Assembly: GCA_012517315.1 (NCBI GenBank)
Contig: JAAYVE010000024.1
Location: 1-64,000, forward strand
DNA length: 64,000 nt
Direction: 5' to 3'
From: Deltaproteobacteria bacterium
Lineage (GTDB): Bacteria > Desulfobacterota > Syntrophobacteria > Syntrophobacterales > Syntrophobacteraceae
The notes under the pieces are model-generated. The model had not been told where the DNA came from, made no database searches, and saw only the letters and a program-made list of their open reading frames with translations. The first letter of the stretch is position 1; each line of letters starts with the position of its first letter. Below are positions 8,745 to 17,387 of this stretch, one piece after another. The translations under genes were made by a program, and so were the position numbers.

Positions 8745-9998
8745 ATGAGTGCAGATTTTCCAAAGGTTCGTTACGGCCTTGAAGCTCTGCCGGTAGACTA
8801 CCAAGGGAAGCCCATGGTCCTGCTGAGGGACCGGCTTGGGTACTCCACCGATTCCCTGATCATCTCCAGGCCGTTGGCCCATCTCCTGGGACAAATGAAC
8901 GGCAGCAATTCCTTGAGGGACCTTCAGGCCCACTACATGAGAGCGACGGGAGAGCTCCTCTATTCGGATCAGCTGAACGCCATCGTGGAGAAGCTGGACG
9001 AACATCTTTTCCTCGAAAATCAGCGGTTCCTCGATGCCGTGTCTCAGGCGCAGATTCGGTTCCGGCAAGACCCGGTCAAAAGGATGCAGTTTGCAGGGAA
9101 GAGCTACCCTGAAGATCCCGAGGCACTGCGGAACCAGTTGAGCAGCTTCTTTCAGGCTGTTCCTCAAGGCCCTGCGGAAAAGCCCCAGGCAGCATCGGCG
9201 GGTCCAAAACAGAGAAGGCTGGTTGGGCTTGTGGCGCCCCACATCGACATACAGGCAGGGGGAGTCTCCTTCGCCTGTGCCTATCGCGCTGCCGCCGACG
9301 CGGAATCTCCGCAAACGTGGGTCGTCCTCGGTACGGGCCATGAACCGCTGGAAAACTACTTTGCATTGACCTGCAAGGACTTTGAAACTCCCCTTGGCGT
9401 GGTGCGTCACGACAGGCAGTGCTGCGAGATAGTGAAACAGTTCGCGCCCGTGGATATCCTGGCTGATGAGTACAGCCACCAGCGGGAACACACCATCGAA
9501 TTCCAGGCGGTGTTTCTCGCCTACGCCCAGCCAAGCGCAAAGATCGTTCCGGTGCTCTGTTCCTTTTCCCCCGAAGAGTGGGAGTCCCGGAGGGATTACA
9601 TCGACCGGATGGCGGAGGGCATCGGCAACCTCTCGCAGCGGCTGGGGCGCCCCGTTGGGATCATCGCCAGTGTCGACTTTGCTCACATCGGGCCGCGTTA
9701 CGGAGATGCTTTCAAGCCCCATCGCGGAACGATCGCCGAACACCTTGCGGCGGATCGCCTTCTCCTGGAATCCCTGTGTCGTTGCGACGCAGGGGGCTTC
9801 ATGGAGAAGGTGAGGCGCGAGGGCAACCGGAGAAGGGTCTGCGGCGTCGCCCCCCTCTATGTTCTGGCCAGGGCGATGGAGGGGAAAGCCCACGGAGAGA
9901 CCCTTCACCATGATCACGCGACCGTCGACCCCATGAATTCCTTTGTCACTTTTGCCAGTATGGCCTTCTACGCAAGGACTGAAGAGGAAGAAAGATAA
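8745..9998 (+). CDS. amrB: AmmeMemoRadiSam system protein B (Memo family) with N-terminal extension
   Basis: 417 residues. Residues 1-150 form an extra N-terminal domain of unknown role (RLGYSTDSLIISRPLAHLL). From about residue 160 comes the Memo fold: LVGLVAPHIDIQAGGVSFA, LGTGHEPLENYF, HQREHTIEFQAVFLAY and VDFAHIGPRYGD, with the conserved His of metal-binding Memo proteins. Family members act with a radical SAM enzyme and an AMMECR1 partner; the chemistry is not settled. A second Memo gene, fused to AMMECR1, lies at 36906-38324. The radical SAM partner is not in the window. Confidence 0.85.
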   Translation: MSADFPKVRYGLEALPVDYQGKPMVLLRDRLGYSTDSLIISRPLAHLLGQMNGSNSLRDLQAHYMRATGELLYSDQLNAIVEKLDEHLFLENQRFLDAVSQAQIRFRQDPVKRMQFAGKSYPEDPEALRNQLSSFFQAVPQGPAEKPQAASAGPKQRRLVGLVAPHIDIQAGGVSFACAYRAAADAESPQTWVVLGTGHEPLENYFALTCKDFETPLGVVRHDRQCCEIVKQFAPVDILADEYSHQREHTIEFQAVFLAYAQPSAKIVPVLCSFSPEEWESRRDYIDRMAEGIGNLSQRLGRPVGIIASVDFAHIGPRYGDAFKPHRGTIAEHLAADRLLLESLCRCDAGGFMEKVRREGNRRRVCGVAPLYVLARAMEGKAHGETLHHDHATVDPMNSFVTFASMAFYARTEEEER

Positions 9999-10115
9999 GA
10001 TTTCCGCCGCCGGGGGCGGGGTGGATTCCCTTCAAGTGTGTCGGCGGCCGTGTTCATAGTGGGGAGCGGGCTTGAAAGTCCCGGCCGGAAACCGGGGCCT
10101 TTCCCCTGGAGGTTT

Positions 10116-11042
10116 TTAGGGGCAGGCTGGCGGGAAAGCCACCACCGCGTCCAGGTCAGGAGCGCCCGTGAGAACCATCACCAGGCGATCTACCCCCATG
10201 GCAATGCCTGCGCAAGGGGGCAGCTCCGTGAGGGTTTCCAGGAACTCCTCGGGCATGGGGTAAGGCAAAAGGCCGTTTCTTACCCTTAGCGCATTGGCAG
10301 CTTCGAAACGTTCTCTCTGTTCCCTGGGGTCCGTGAGCTCGCTGAAACCGTTGGCCAGTTCGATGCCTTTCCAGTAGAGTTCGAAACGTTCGGCCACCGA
10401 TGGGTCTTGGGGTTTGAGTCTTGCCAGGGCTGCCTGATTGGCGGGATAGTCCTTGAGGATACAGGGGCTGGGAAACCCGAGCCTGGGCTCCACCTTTTCC
10501 ACCAAGGCCACCTCAAAGGCCTCCTGGTCCGTATCGGGACCCGGGGTCCAACCAGCGAATCGGCTGAACGCGTCACGAACCGTGTAGACGTCCCACGGTT
10601 CCTTGAGGGCGGAACGGTCCTCAGCCCACTGCCCCTGTGAGTCGTTCAGCATTGCATCATGAACGCTTTCCAGAAGCCTTCTGCAATCGCCTTGCAGATC
10701 CCCGTAGTCCGCGTGGAGGCGGTACCATTCCAGCATCGTGAATTCCGGGTGATGAATCCGGCCACGCTCCCCTTTGCGAAAAACGGGGGCGATCTGGAAG
10801 ATCTTGTCGAATCCGGAGGCGAGGAGGCGCTTCATGAAAAGTTCGGGGCTCGTGGCGAGATACTTGCCGCTTTCCACAGTGACTGCGTCGATATGAGGCT
10901 CCGGCGCGGGAGATCGGGTGACCAGTGGTGTTTGGACCTCCAGGAATCCCTCCCCGTGGAAGAAGTCCCGAACGGCACGGATGATGGAGGCTCGGGCTGC
11001 CAGGAGGGTGTGCCTGCTTGGGGAATGATGCTTCCAGTCCAT
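10116..11042 (-). CDS. epmA: EF-P lysine ligase EpmA (PoxA/GenX)
   Basis: 308 residues, class II lysyl-tRNA synthetase-like catalytic core without the anticodon-binding domain. Motifs: FLEVQTPLVTRSPAPEPHID (motif 1 region), FRKGERGRIHHPEFTMLEWY (motif 2) and CAGIAMGVDRLVMVLTG (motif 3). Known role: attaching (R)-beta-lysine to a lysine of EF-P. Immediately preceded by efp on the same strand with two bases between stop and start, which strongly supports the pairing. EpmB, which makes beta-lysine, is not in this window. Confidence 0.92.
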   Translation of the reverse strand: MDWKHHSPSRHTLLAARASIIRAVRDFFHGEGFLEVQTPLVTRSPAPEPHIDAVTVESGKYLATSPELFMKRLLASGFDKIFQIAPVFRKGERGRIHHPEFTMLEWYRLHADYGDLQGDCRRLLESVHDAMLNDSQGQWAEDRSALKEPWDVYTVRDAFSRFAGWTPGPDTDQEAFEVALVEKVEPRLGFPSPCILKDYPANQAALARLKPQDPSVAERFELYWKGIELANGFSELTDPREQRERFEAANALRVRNGLLPYPMPEEFLETLTELPPCAGIAMGVDRLVMVLTGAPDLDAVVAFPPACP

Positions 11043-11044
11043 CC

Positions 11045-11620
11045 TTAGGCCGACTTGACCTTTTCCACGTAACTGCCCGTGCGGGTGTCCAATTTGATGA
11101 CCTGGCCCTCCTCGATGAAGAGCGGCACTTGGACGACGAACCCCGTTTCCAGGGTTACGGGTTTTGTCGCCCCGGAAGCCGTGTCGCCCTTGATCCAGGG
11201 GTCCGCCTGCAGCACCTTCAGCTCCACGAAGTTGGGAAGATTGATCCCGATGGGACGCCCCTGAAACAGCAGCATTCCGACCATGAGATTCTCCGTGAGG
11301 TAGTTCCTGGCGTCCCCCACCTGGTCTCCCGTCAGTTCCAATTGCTCGTATGTGGAAGTGCTCATGAAGTGGTATTTGTCACCCTGTTCGTAAAGAAACT
11401 GCATGTCCTGCTCCTCCAGGTCGGCCCCGTTGAACTTGTCGCCCGACCGGTAGGTGCGGTCGAATTGAGCACCGGTGATCATGTTTTTCAGGCGGCAACG
11501 GTATAAAGCCTGTCCTTTGCCCGGCTTGGAGAATTCAAAGTCCACCACGAGGTAGGGCTCCCCGTCGATTTCCAGCTTGAGCCCCTTGCGCAGATCCGCT
11601 GCTGACAGTACGGTTCCCAT
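11045..11620 (-). CDS. efp: translation elongation factor P
   Basis: 191 residues from ATG 11620 (MGTVLSAADLRKGLKLEIDG). The modified lysine sits in FSKPGKGQALYR; by my count it is Lys35. The OB-domain signatures (TYRSGDKFNGADL, TLETGFVVQVPLFIEEGQVI) are present. An upstream in-frame ATG at 11704 would add 28 residues not found in the family, so it is rejected. EF-P relieves stalling at polyproline; the adjacent epmA predicts beta-lysylation of the tip lysine. Confidence 0.95.
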   Translation of the reverse strand: MGTVLSAADLRKGLKLEIDGEPYLVVDFEFSKPGKGQALYRCRLKNMITGAQFDRTYRSGDKFNGADLEEQDMQFLYEQGDKYHFMSTSTYEQLELTGDQVGDARNYLTENLMVGMLLFQGRPIGINLPNFVELKVLQADPWIKGDTASGATKPVTLETGFVVQVPLFIEEGQVIKLDTRTGSYVEKVKSA

Positions 11621-11977
11621 TGGGTCATCCTTTCCCAGAAAACATGGTTTCATGTGAGCGATTGTCGCCCGCAGGCCGCCTTGCATGCCGCGATGGATAT
11701 CCACTCTCCACCCTGGTGGCTTTCCATACGCCGCCGGAGTGAACAGATGGGAAATGGTCAGGGAGGGGGCATCACTCCGTCGTGTTCAGACACGTTGAAG
11801 TGAAAGATTTTAGTGGACGTGAGGCAATGGGGTCAAGGTTCTTCGAAAGTTTCCGGATGACAGTGGTGACGGACGCTGAGCTTTGCTGTGGCATGCACAA
11901 GGCTTCCCTGTGTCTGGTTTTCCCTTCTCCTTCCCCCTGACCCTCATTCCCCTGCAGCGTCATCCTCCAACTTCTCC
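11621..11977. other. intergenic region upstream of efp
   Basis: About 350 bases between efp (minus) and the tRNA-Cys promoter. I see no coding potential, conserved RNA or strong hairpin in it; the efp promoter must lie here but no convincing -35/-10 pair stood out. Confidence 0.4.
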
Positions 11978-12006
11978 TTGACACCCCGCGGTATTTCCAT
12001 TAGACA
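11978..12006 (+). promoter_or_regulatory. sigma70 promoter of tRNA-Cys
   Basis: TTGACA at 11978-11983 and TAGACA at 12001-12006 with exactly 17 bases between. The tRNA begins 14 bases after the -10 box, which fits a short leader. Confidence 0.75.
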
Positions 12007-12019
12007 AAAAACCAATAGC

Positions 12020-12094
12020 GGCGGCATACCCAAGTGGTAAGGGAGCGGTCTGCAAAACCGTTATTCACCAGTTCGAATCTGGTTGCCGCCTCCA
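12020..12094 (+). tRNA. tRNA-Cys (GCA)
   Basis: 75 bases including an encoded CCA at 12092-12094. The acceptor stem GGCGGCA/TGCCGCC pairs fully, the T arm contains GTTCGAATC, and the anticodon GCA is at 12052-12054 in the loop CTGCAAA. Confidence 0.97.
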
Positions 12095-12104
12095 GGAAAT
12101 TCAA

Positions 12105-12137
12105 AGAGCCGGCCCAAACGGGTCGGCTCTTTTTTTT
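12105..12137 (+). terminator. intrinsic terminator after tRNA-Cys
   Basis: AGAGCCGGCCC, loop AAAC, GGGTCGGCTCT, then seven T. The stem has a single G/T mismatch or wobble. Placed 10 bases after the tRNA. Confidence 0.9.
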
Positions 12138-12376
12138 GTTGCTCCCCGTCTACTCGCCTCTCGTTGCCATGCATTCCCCCTCGGAACGCGGTTTCTCCCC
12201 GATTCACCCCTTGGATATGCATTCTCTCCGAATCGACCGCAATCATGAGGCATGCGAACCTCCTTGCGCCCGGGCCAGGACCTTGGCCATGAAGATTCGG
12301 TGATGGGCTCTGGCTGTGCTGTGCTATGGTATTGGTGAAAGATGGAGGAGCATGATCAAATGACGAGGAGGAAAAC

Positions 12377-12994
12377 ATGAAGGCCGTTGCCGTCAATGGA
12401 AGTCCACGAAAGGGGGGGAACACCCAACTCCTTCTTCAGAAAGTCCTGGAACCCCTTCAGGCAGAAGGGTGGGACACGGAACTGCTTCAGGTGGGCGGGA
12501 GGAACATCCGAGGGTGTACCGCCTGCTACAAGTGCTTCAAGAACAAAGACCTTCGATGTGCCGTGAAAAGGGATATCTTCAATGAATGCATGGAAAAGCT
12601 CATTTCAGCCGATGCCCTCATCCTCGGTTCCCCAACTTATTTTACCGACGTAAGCGCCGAACTGAAGGCGCTGGTCGACCGAGCCGGGCTGGTTTCCCTG
12701 GCCAATGGAGGACTCTTTGCCGGAAAGATCGGGGCTGCGGTCGTCGCGGTTCGTCGAGGTGGCGCCACTCACGTGTTCGACACCATCAACCACATGTTCC
12801 TCATGTCCAGAATGATCGTTCCGGGGTCCGTATACTGGAACATAGGCGTTGGCATGGACAAGGGAGAAGTCCTCGGAGACCAGGAGGCGATGAGAAACAT
12901 GCAGCATCTGGGTGAAGCCATCGCATGGCTTGGAAAGGCCATCCAGCCTCACCTTGCCACCTACCCTCAGCCGGCATCCCCTGAGGTTTCCTGA
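12377..12994 (+). CDS. NAD(P)H-dependent FMN reductase-like iron-sulfur flavoprotein
   Basis: 205 residues. N-terminal flavodoxin-like FMN loop VNGSPRKGGNTQLLL, then GCTACYKCFKNKDLRCAV, a Cys cluster (CxxCxxC...C) typical of archaeal and anaerobe iron-sulfur flavoproteins, and LGSPTYFTDVSAELKALVDR. It probably carries FMN and possibly a [4Fe-4S] cluster and moves electrons in the cytoplasm; the partner is unknown. ATG 12377 follows GAGGAGGAAAAC. It stands alone between the tRNA-Cys terminator and a long non-coding region. Confidence 0.85.
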   Translation: MKAVAVNGSPRKGGNTQLLLQKVLEPLQAEGWDTELLQVGGRNIRGCTACYKCFKNKDLRCAVKRDIFNECMEKLISADALILGSPTYFTDVSAELKALVDRAGLVSLANGGLFAGKIGAAVVAVRRGGATHVFDTINHMFLMSRMIVPGSVYWNIGVGMDKGEVLGDQEAMRNMQHLGEAIAWLGKAIQPHLATYPQPASPEVS

Positions 12995-13851
12995 TACAGT
13001 CGGCAGTGTGGGGGCTTTCCCGTCGAGGGTTCGGGAGGGTCCCCTTGTTGTCTCCCCGCCCCGCCCCGAGCATCTCATTCTTGTTTGGCCACTCTCCAGG
13101 ATGTCCACCTCCCTTTGTTACATGGGAAACGCGGTTTTTTCTCAACCGCCGACGAAAGACGTGAAACCGTAAGGTCCCCGGCAGCAACCATATCGGACTC
13201 TCCAAATCTGCAGCACTGCTTCCCCGTCCTTTAGCGGGCCGGACAGTCCCCTCAATTTCTTGGGGTTCGTCCAGGCGATGCCTGTTTTGTCCTTCTTTTG
13301 ACGCATTGGGGGATCGCGGGGTTTTGAGTCTCCATGTAAGGAGAATTTGTGAAGAATAGATACAAATAAAACTCGATTGAGGAATCAATCGTCAAAATTA
13401 GAATGGTATTGTGGCGATTATTTCGTGAAACTTTTCTTAAAATTTCCTTTTCACCTGTGGATACCTGTGCTATGTAAAAAAACAGGCGATCCGCGGCACG
13501 GCTTGGTGGGATCTTCGGGGACTCCGAGGCTTTTGGCCCATGTTGCGGAAGGGCGGCGGTTCAGGATCCCCGGATGCGTGGAGCAACACCCGAAGGTGGC
13601 CGATTTTGTACCGCGAGGTGAGAAAGGGGGTGGTTGCAGCGAAGACCGAAGACTGATCAAAACCGTTTTTTGCAGCCAGGTGCCGCCCACACGGGCAGGG
13701 TTTGCGGGAATGCCCAACCGGATCGTCGGAATACCTTCCTGGAAGCCCCTCCTTTGTCGGCGCACGCGGAACGCTCATGTGCAAGCTGCTGTTGGTTGAA
13801 TTCCCATGCTGCTCGTTGTTCTGGTGAGGATTGGCTGGCTCGATGGTGCGG
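12995..13851. other. long non-coding stretch before focA
   Basis: About 860 bases with no convincing gene on either strand: the open frames have unnatural composition and no family resemblance. The middle (13370-13460) is AT-rich and holds a promoter-like element with a palindrome. The part from there to 13900 ends in a strong terminator. This could be a non-coding RNA or a long attenuated leader for focA; see the findings. Confidence 0.45.
13374..13404 (+). promoter_or_regulatory. promoter-like element overlapping a palindrome
   Basis: TTGAGG at 13377-13382 and TAGAAT at 13399-13404 are 16 bases apart. The -35 box lies within the perfect inverted repeat CGATTG-AGGAAT-CAATCG (13374-13391), which looks like an operator. 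Located in an AT-rich patch about 550 bases before focA. Confidence 0.4.
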
Positions 13852-13900
13852 GCTTACCGCAGGGAGTGAGATGCGCTCCTGGGGGTAAGCTTTTTTTTTT
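13852..13900 (+). terminator. strong intrinsic terminator 47 bases before focA
   Basis: GCTTACC at 13852 pairs with GGTAAGC ending at 13890; inside it CAGGGAG pairs with CTCCTG, and ten T follow at 13891-13900. It closes whatever is transcribed from the region upstream, or acts as an attenuator for focA. Confidence 0.75.
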
Positions 13901-13947
13901 GGGGGGAGAAACCCGTTCACAAAGCTTCAACTCAAGGAGGAATGCTC

Positions 13948-14910
13948 ATGAGCAACGGACTGTCTTTTGACGCACTGATGCCCAAGGACATGGCCGTCAA
14001 GGCCGAAAATGTGGGAATTGCCAAGGCGGCGCTGGGCCCTTACAGGATGTTCGCCCTGGCCATCCTGGCGGGCGCCTTCATTGCCATGGGAGCCAACTAT
14101 GCCACGACTGTCTGGGCTGGACTGGGCAAAATTGCCGTGAATGCGGGAGGTGAGACGGCGTTCACCACTTCCATCCCTTATGGCATTCAGCGGCTCCTAG
14201 GAGGGCTCGTGTTTGCCACAGGCCTCATCATGGTTGTGGTAGGGGGCTCTGAGCTTTTTACGGGCAACTGCCTCATCCCCATGGCCTGGGCCTCGAAGAA
14301 GGTCTCCACGGGGGCCATGTTGAAGAACTGGATCATCGTTTACCTTGGAAACTTCGTCGGTTCCGTCGTCACCGCTTACTTCGTTTTCCTTGGAAAGCAG
14401 CACACCTTCGGGGGGGGAGCGGTGGGGATCACGGCCCTCAACATAGGCATTGTCAAAACCAGCCTGGAATTTGTCCAATGCATCTTCCTCGCCATTTTCT
14501 GTAACGCCTTGGTGTGCATGGCCGTTTGGCTCTGTTTCAGTGCAAGGAGTACCACGGACAAAATCTTGTCCATCCTTCCGCCCATCTCAGCATTCGTGGC
14601 GTGCGGATTCGAGCACTGCGTGGCCAACATGTATTTCATTCCCTCGGCCTTGATCATCAAGGACTTCGACCCGGCCTATTTTGCCTCCGTGGCGGCGGGT
14701 CTGAAAGACGGGGGGGCCATTCTAACCTGGGGCAATTTCCTGTGGCGCAACCTGCTGCCGGCGACCATCGGAAACATCATCGGCGGAGCCCTCATGGTGG
14801 GAGGCATGTACTGGTTCATTTACCTGCGGCCCAGTTGGACGGGAAGGGGAGCCCTGGGTGGGATGCCTGAAAAGGAAGCTCAGGTTGAGACTGTCCCCAA
14901 CGTACGCTGA
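13948..14910 (+). CDS. focA: formate/nitrite transporter (FocA family)
   Basis: 320 residues, with the usual six membrane helices and FNT signatures: ALAILAGAFIAMGANYATTV, GGSELFTGNCLIPMAW and FVACGFEHCVANMYFIPSAL; the last contains the conserved pore His. ATG 13948 is seven bases after AAGGAGG, whereas ATG 13942 is only one base after it, so 13948 is chosen. Formate rather than nitrite is inferred from the formate dehydrogenase genes that follow. The channel would import or export formate across the inner membrane. Confidence 0.9.
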   Translation: MSNGLSFDALMPKDMAVKAENVGIAKAALGPYRMFALAILAGAFIAMGANYATTVWAGLGKIAVNAGGETAFTTSIPYGIQRLLGGLVFATGLIMVVVGGSELFTGNCLIPMAWASKKVSTGAMLKNWIIVYLGNFVGSVVTAYFVFLGKQHTFGGGAVGITALNIGIVKTSLEFVQCIFLAIFCNALVCMAVWLCFSARSTTDKILSILPPISAFVACGFEHCVANMYFIPSALIIKDFDPAYFASVAAGLKDGGAILTWGNFLWRNLLPATIGNIIGGALMVGGMYWFIYLRPSWTGRGALGGMPEKEAQVETVPNVR

Positions 14911-15068
14911 CTCACGCCAGGAGCCAGAAGCATGGGGCGCATTTTCTAAAGGGATTTTTCACGTTGAAGGAGTGATTCCACGGCGAGGTCCGGGCTGATT
15001 TCTTCTGCGTCTGGATGAGTTTCCGGCGGAAGTATTCGCTCCACAATTCAAGCACAGGGTGGTGAAAA

Positions 15069-15530
15069 ATGAACGCGAAGGAACGCCTCGACAAAGTCTT
15101 TGCGAAGCATCATCGTAGCAGGGATGCACTGATCCCGCTCCTGCAGGATATCCAGGAGATCTATGGGTTCCTGCCTCCTGAACCCATGGCTGCGGCGGCC
15201 AGGTTCTGCCGGATTGATCCCGTTGAGGTTTACGGGGTGGCGACTTTTTACGCCCAGTTCAAGTTCAGCCAGCTGGGAAAGAACACGGTGATGGTCTGCC
15301 AGGGGACAGCCTGCCATGTCATGGGCGGTGCGCGGATTCTGGAGGAGGTCATGAACCAGTTGGGGGTAGAACCCGGCCAGACAAGCAAGGACGGGATGTT
15401 CACCCTGGAGAGGGTGGCCTGCATCGGCGCCTGTGCGCTGGCTCCGGCCATGGTGGTGAACAAGGATACCCACGGCCGCATGAAAGCTGAAAAGGTGACG
15501 GAGATCCTGAATGCATACAGAAACCATTAG
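15069..15530 (+). CDS. hndA: NuoE/HndA-type [2Fe-2S] subunit of formate dehydrogenase
   Basis: 153 residues. Thioredoxin-like [2Fe-2S] fold with CQGTACHVMGG and CIGACALAP giving the four cluster Cys in the usual C-x4-C and C-x3-C pattern; the N-terminal helical part has GFLPPEPM and GVATFYAQF. Its stop overlaps the hndC start by 20 bases. With hndC and fdhA it should form the soluble diaphorase arm that passes electrons between NAD(H) and the formate site. Similar genes occur in NADP-reducing hydrogenases (hndA), but the neighbour here is fdhA. Confidence 0.92.
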   Translation: MNAKERLDKVFAKHHRSRDALIPLLQDIQEIYGFLPPEPMAAAARFCRIDPVEVYGVATFYAQFKFSQLGKNTVMVCQGTACHVMGGARILEEVMNQLGVEPGQTSKDGMFTLERVACIGACALAPAMVVNKDTHGRMKAEKVTEILNAYRNH

Positions 15531-17319
15531 TCCGCTGCCGGCAAAAGGGCGTCAGCTGCTTGTGTGCCGGGGAACCGGCTGCGAGTCTCAGAAGGCCAAT
15601 CTCATCTTCGGTGCCCTCAAGGATGAAATCTTCAAGGCCGGCCTCGCTGACGACTATAAAGTCAAATTCACAGGGTGCCATGGACTCTGCCAGATGGGAC
15701 CCACGGTGATTGTGCAACCTCCTGGGACCTTCTACTGCAATGTGGCTCCGGAGGATGTGGCCGAAATTGTAAAAGTCGACCTGGTGGAAGGGGGAAAGGT
15801 GGACCGTCTCCTTTTCATTGACCCCCAGAGCAAGGAGAGGGTGCTCACCTATCATGAAATGGCGTACTTCAATCCCCAGCGGCGGATCGTGCTCCGCAAT
15901 TGCGGCTTCATCAATCCTGAGGACATCGATGACTACATTGAAGTGGGCGGGTATGAAGGAATCCGTAGGGCTCTATCCCTGACTCCCTTGGAAGTCATCG
16001 AAGAGGTGAAGTCATCGGGGTTGAGGGGAAGGGGAGGCGGAGGGTTCCCCACAGGCACCAAGTGGGAATTCTGCAACAAGTCTCCGGGCGATCAGAAGTA
16101 CCTCATCTGCAACGCAGACGAGGGAGACCCGGGGGCCTTCATGGATCGGGCCGTGCTCGAGGGGGATCCCCACAGCGTGTTGGAGGGGATGATGATCGCG
16201 GGATACGCCATTGGTGCCACCAAGGCCTACATCTACTGCCGGGCGGAATACCCCCTTGCCCACGAACGCTCCCTCATCGCCATCGATCAGGCGACCCAGA
16301 GAGGTTATCTGGGCAAAGGCATCTTCGGGTCCGACTTCGATTTTGAAATCAAGGTGAAACTCGGTGCGGGGGCGTTCGTCTGCGGTGAGGAGACGGCCCT
16401 CATGGCCTCCATCGAGGGTAAGCGGGGCATGCCCATGCCCAGGCCTCCGTTTCCTGCGGTGAAGGGACTTTTTGGCAAGCCCACAAACATCAACAACGTG
16501 GAAACCTTTGCCAACATCCCCGTAATCCTGACCAAAGGGGGGGACTGGTTCGCCCGAGTGGGGACGGAAAAAAGCAAGGGCACTAAGGTTTTTGCACTGG
16601 CCGGCAAGATCAATTACAGCGGCCTGGTGGAGATTCCCATGGGGACTTCCCTCAGGCAAATCGTGGATGAGATCGGAGGAGGCATCCCCAACAAACGCAA
16701 GTTCAAAGCGGCCCAAACGGGAGGGCCTTCAGGAGGGTGCATCCCCGCGGAGCATTTCGACATTCCCATGGATTACGAAAACCTGACCCAGGTGGGGTCC
16801 ATCATGGGTTCCGGGGGTCTCATCGTCACTGATGAAACCACCTGCATGGTGGACATGGCCAAGTTCTTCCTCAGTTTCACACAGAAGGAATCATGCGGAA
16901 AGTGTGTCCAGTGCAGGCTGGGAACCAAGAACATGCTGGAGACGCTCACGGCCATCTCCGAGGGCAAAGCCACCATGGAGGACCTGGATCTCCTCCTGGA
17001 ACTCGCCCAGGACGTGAAAGCCGGTTCCCTTTGCGGACTGGGGCAGACAGCCCCTAACCCGGTCCTTTCCACCATCCGGTATTTCCGGGATGAATACGAG
17101 GCCCATATCCTGAGAAAGGAGTGTCCAGCCAGGGTCTGCCGCAGTCTGATCAAATTCCAGGTCAACGAGGCTGCCTGCACCATGTGCGGTTCCTGCTTCA
17201 AGGCCTGCCCGGTGGGTGCCATCACGTGGCAGAAGAAACAGCCCGCGCACATTGACAAGGAGAAATGCATTAAGTGCCGCTCCTGCATCCTGGCATGCAA
17301 ATTCCATGCGATTGATTGA
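15511..17319 (+). CDS. hndC: NuoF/HndC-type NADH- and FMN-binding subunit with extra ferredoxin domains
   Basis: 602 residues. Residues 1-100: a thioredoxin-like [2Fe-2S] domain (Cys19, Cys24, then CHGLCQMGPTV). Middle: the NuoF core with GRGGGGFPTGTKW for NADH/FMN binding and CNADEGDPGAFMDR. Then ESCGKCVQCRLGTKNM for the [4Fe-4S] N3-type cluster. The C-terminus adds two [4Fe-4S] ferredoxin motifs, CTMCGSCFKACPVG and CIKCRSCILACKFH. This fusion layout is that of HndC-type subunits in soluble NAD-linked formate dehydrogenases and hydrogenases, some of which bifurcate electrons. Its gene lies between hndA and fdhA. Confidence 0.93.
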   Translation: MHTETISPLPAKGRQLLVCRGTGCESQKANLIFGALKDEIFKAGLADDYKVKFTGCHGLCQMGPTVIVQPPGTFYCNVAPEDVAEIVKVDLVEGGKVDRLLFIDPQSKERVLTYHEMAYFNPQRRIVLRNCGFINPEDIDDYIEVGGYEGIRRALSLTPLEVIEEVKSSGLRGRGGGGFPTGTKWEFCNKSPGDQKYLICNADEGDPGAFMDRAVLEGDPHSVLEGMMIAGYAIGATKAYIYCRAEYPLAHERSLIAIDQATQRGYLGKGIFGSDFDFEIKVKLGAGAFVCGEETALMASIEGKRGMPMPRPPFPAVKGLFGKPTNINNVETFANIPVILTKGGDWFARVGTEKSKGTKVFALAGKINYSGLVEIPMGTSLRQIVDEIGGGIPNKRKFKAAQTGGPSGGCIPAEHFDIPMDYENLTQVGSIMGSGGLIVTDETTCMVDMAKFFLSFTQKESCGKCVQCRLGTKNMLETLTAISEGKATMEDLDLLLELAQDVKAGSLCGLGQTAPNPVLSTIRYFRDEYEAHILRKECPARVCRSLIKFQVNEAACTMCGSCFKACPVGAITWQKKQPAHIDKEKCIKCRSCILACKFHAID

Positions 17320-17387
17320 TTGCAGGCTGGAAAAAAACTTGGCCAACTTTTCCGGGTTTGAAACCGGCGAGAGATCAGAGAGGAAAA

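Noticed and set aside
8448-9917. 489-codon minus-strand frame opposite the Memo gene
   Set aside because: The plus-strand Memo motifs are clear; the antisense translation has no recognisable domain.
13377-13799. 140-codon plus-strand frame in the region before focA
   Set aside because: Composition is not protein-like and no motif is found; the start lies inside the promoter-like palindrome.
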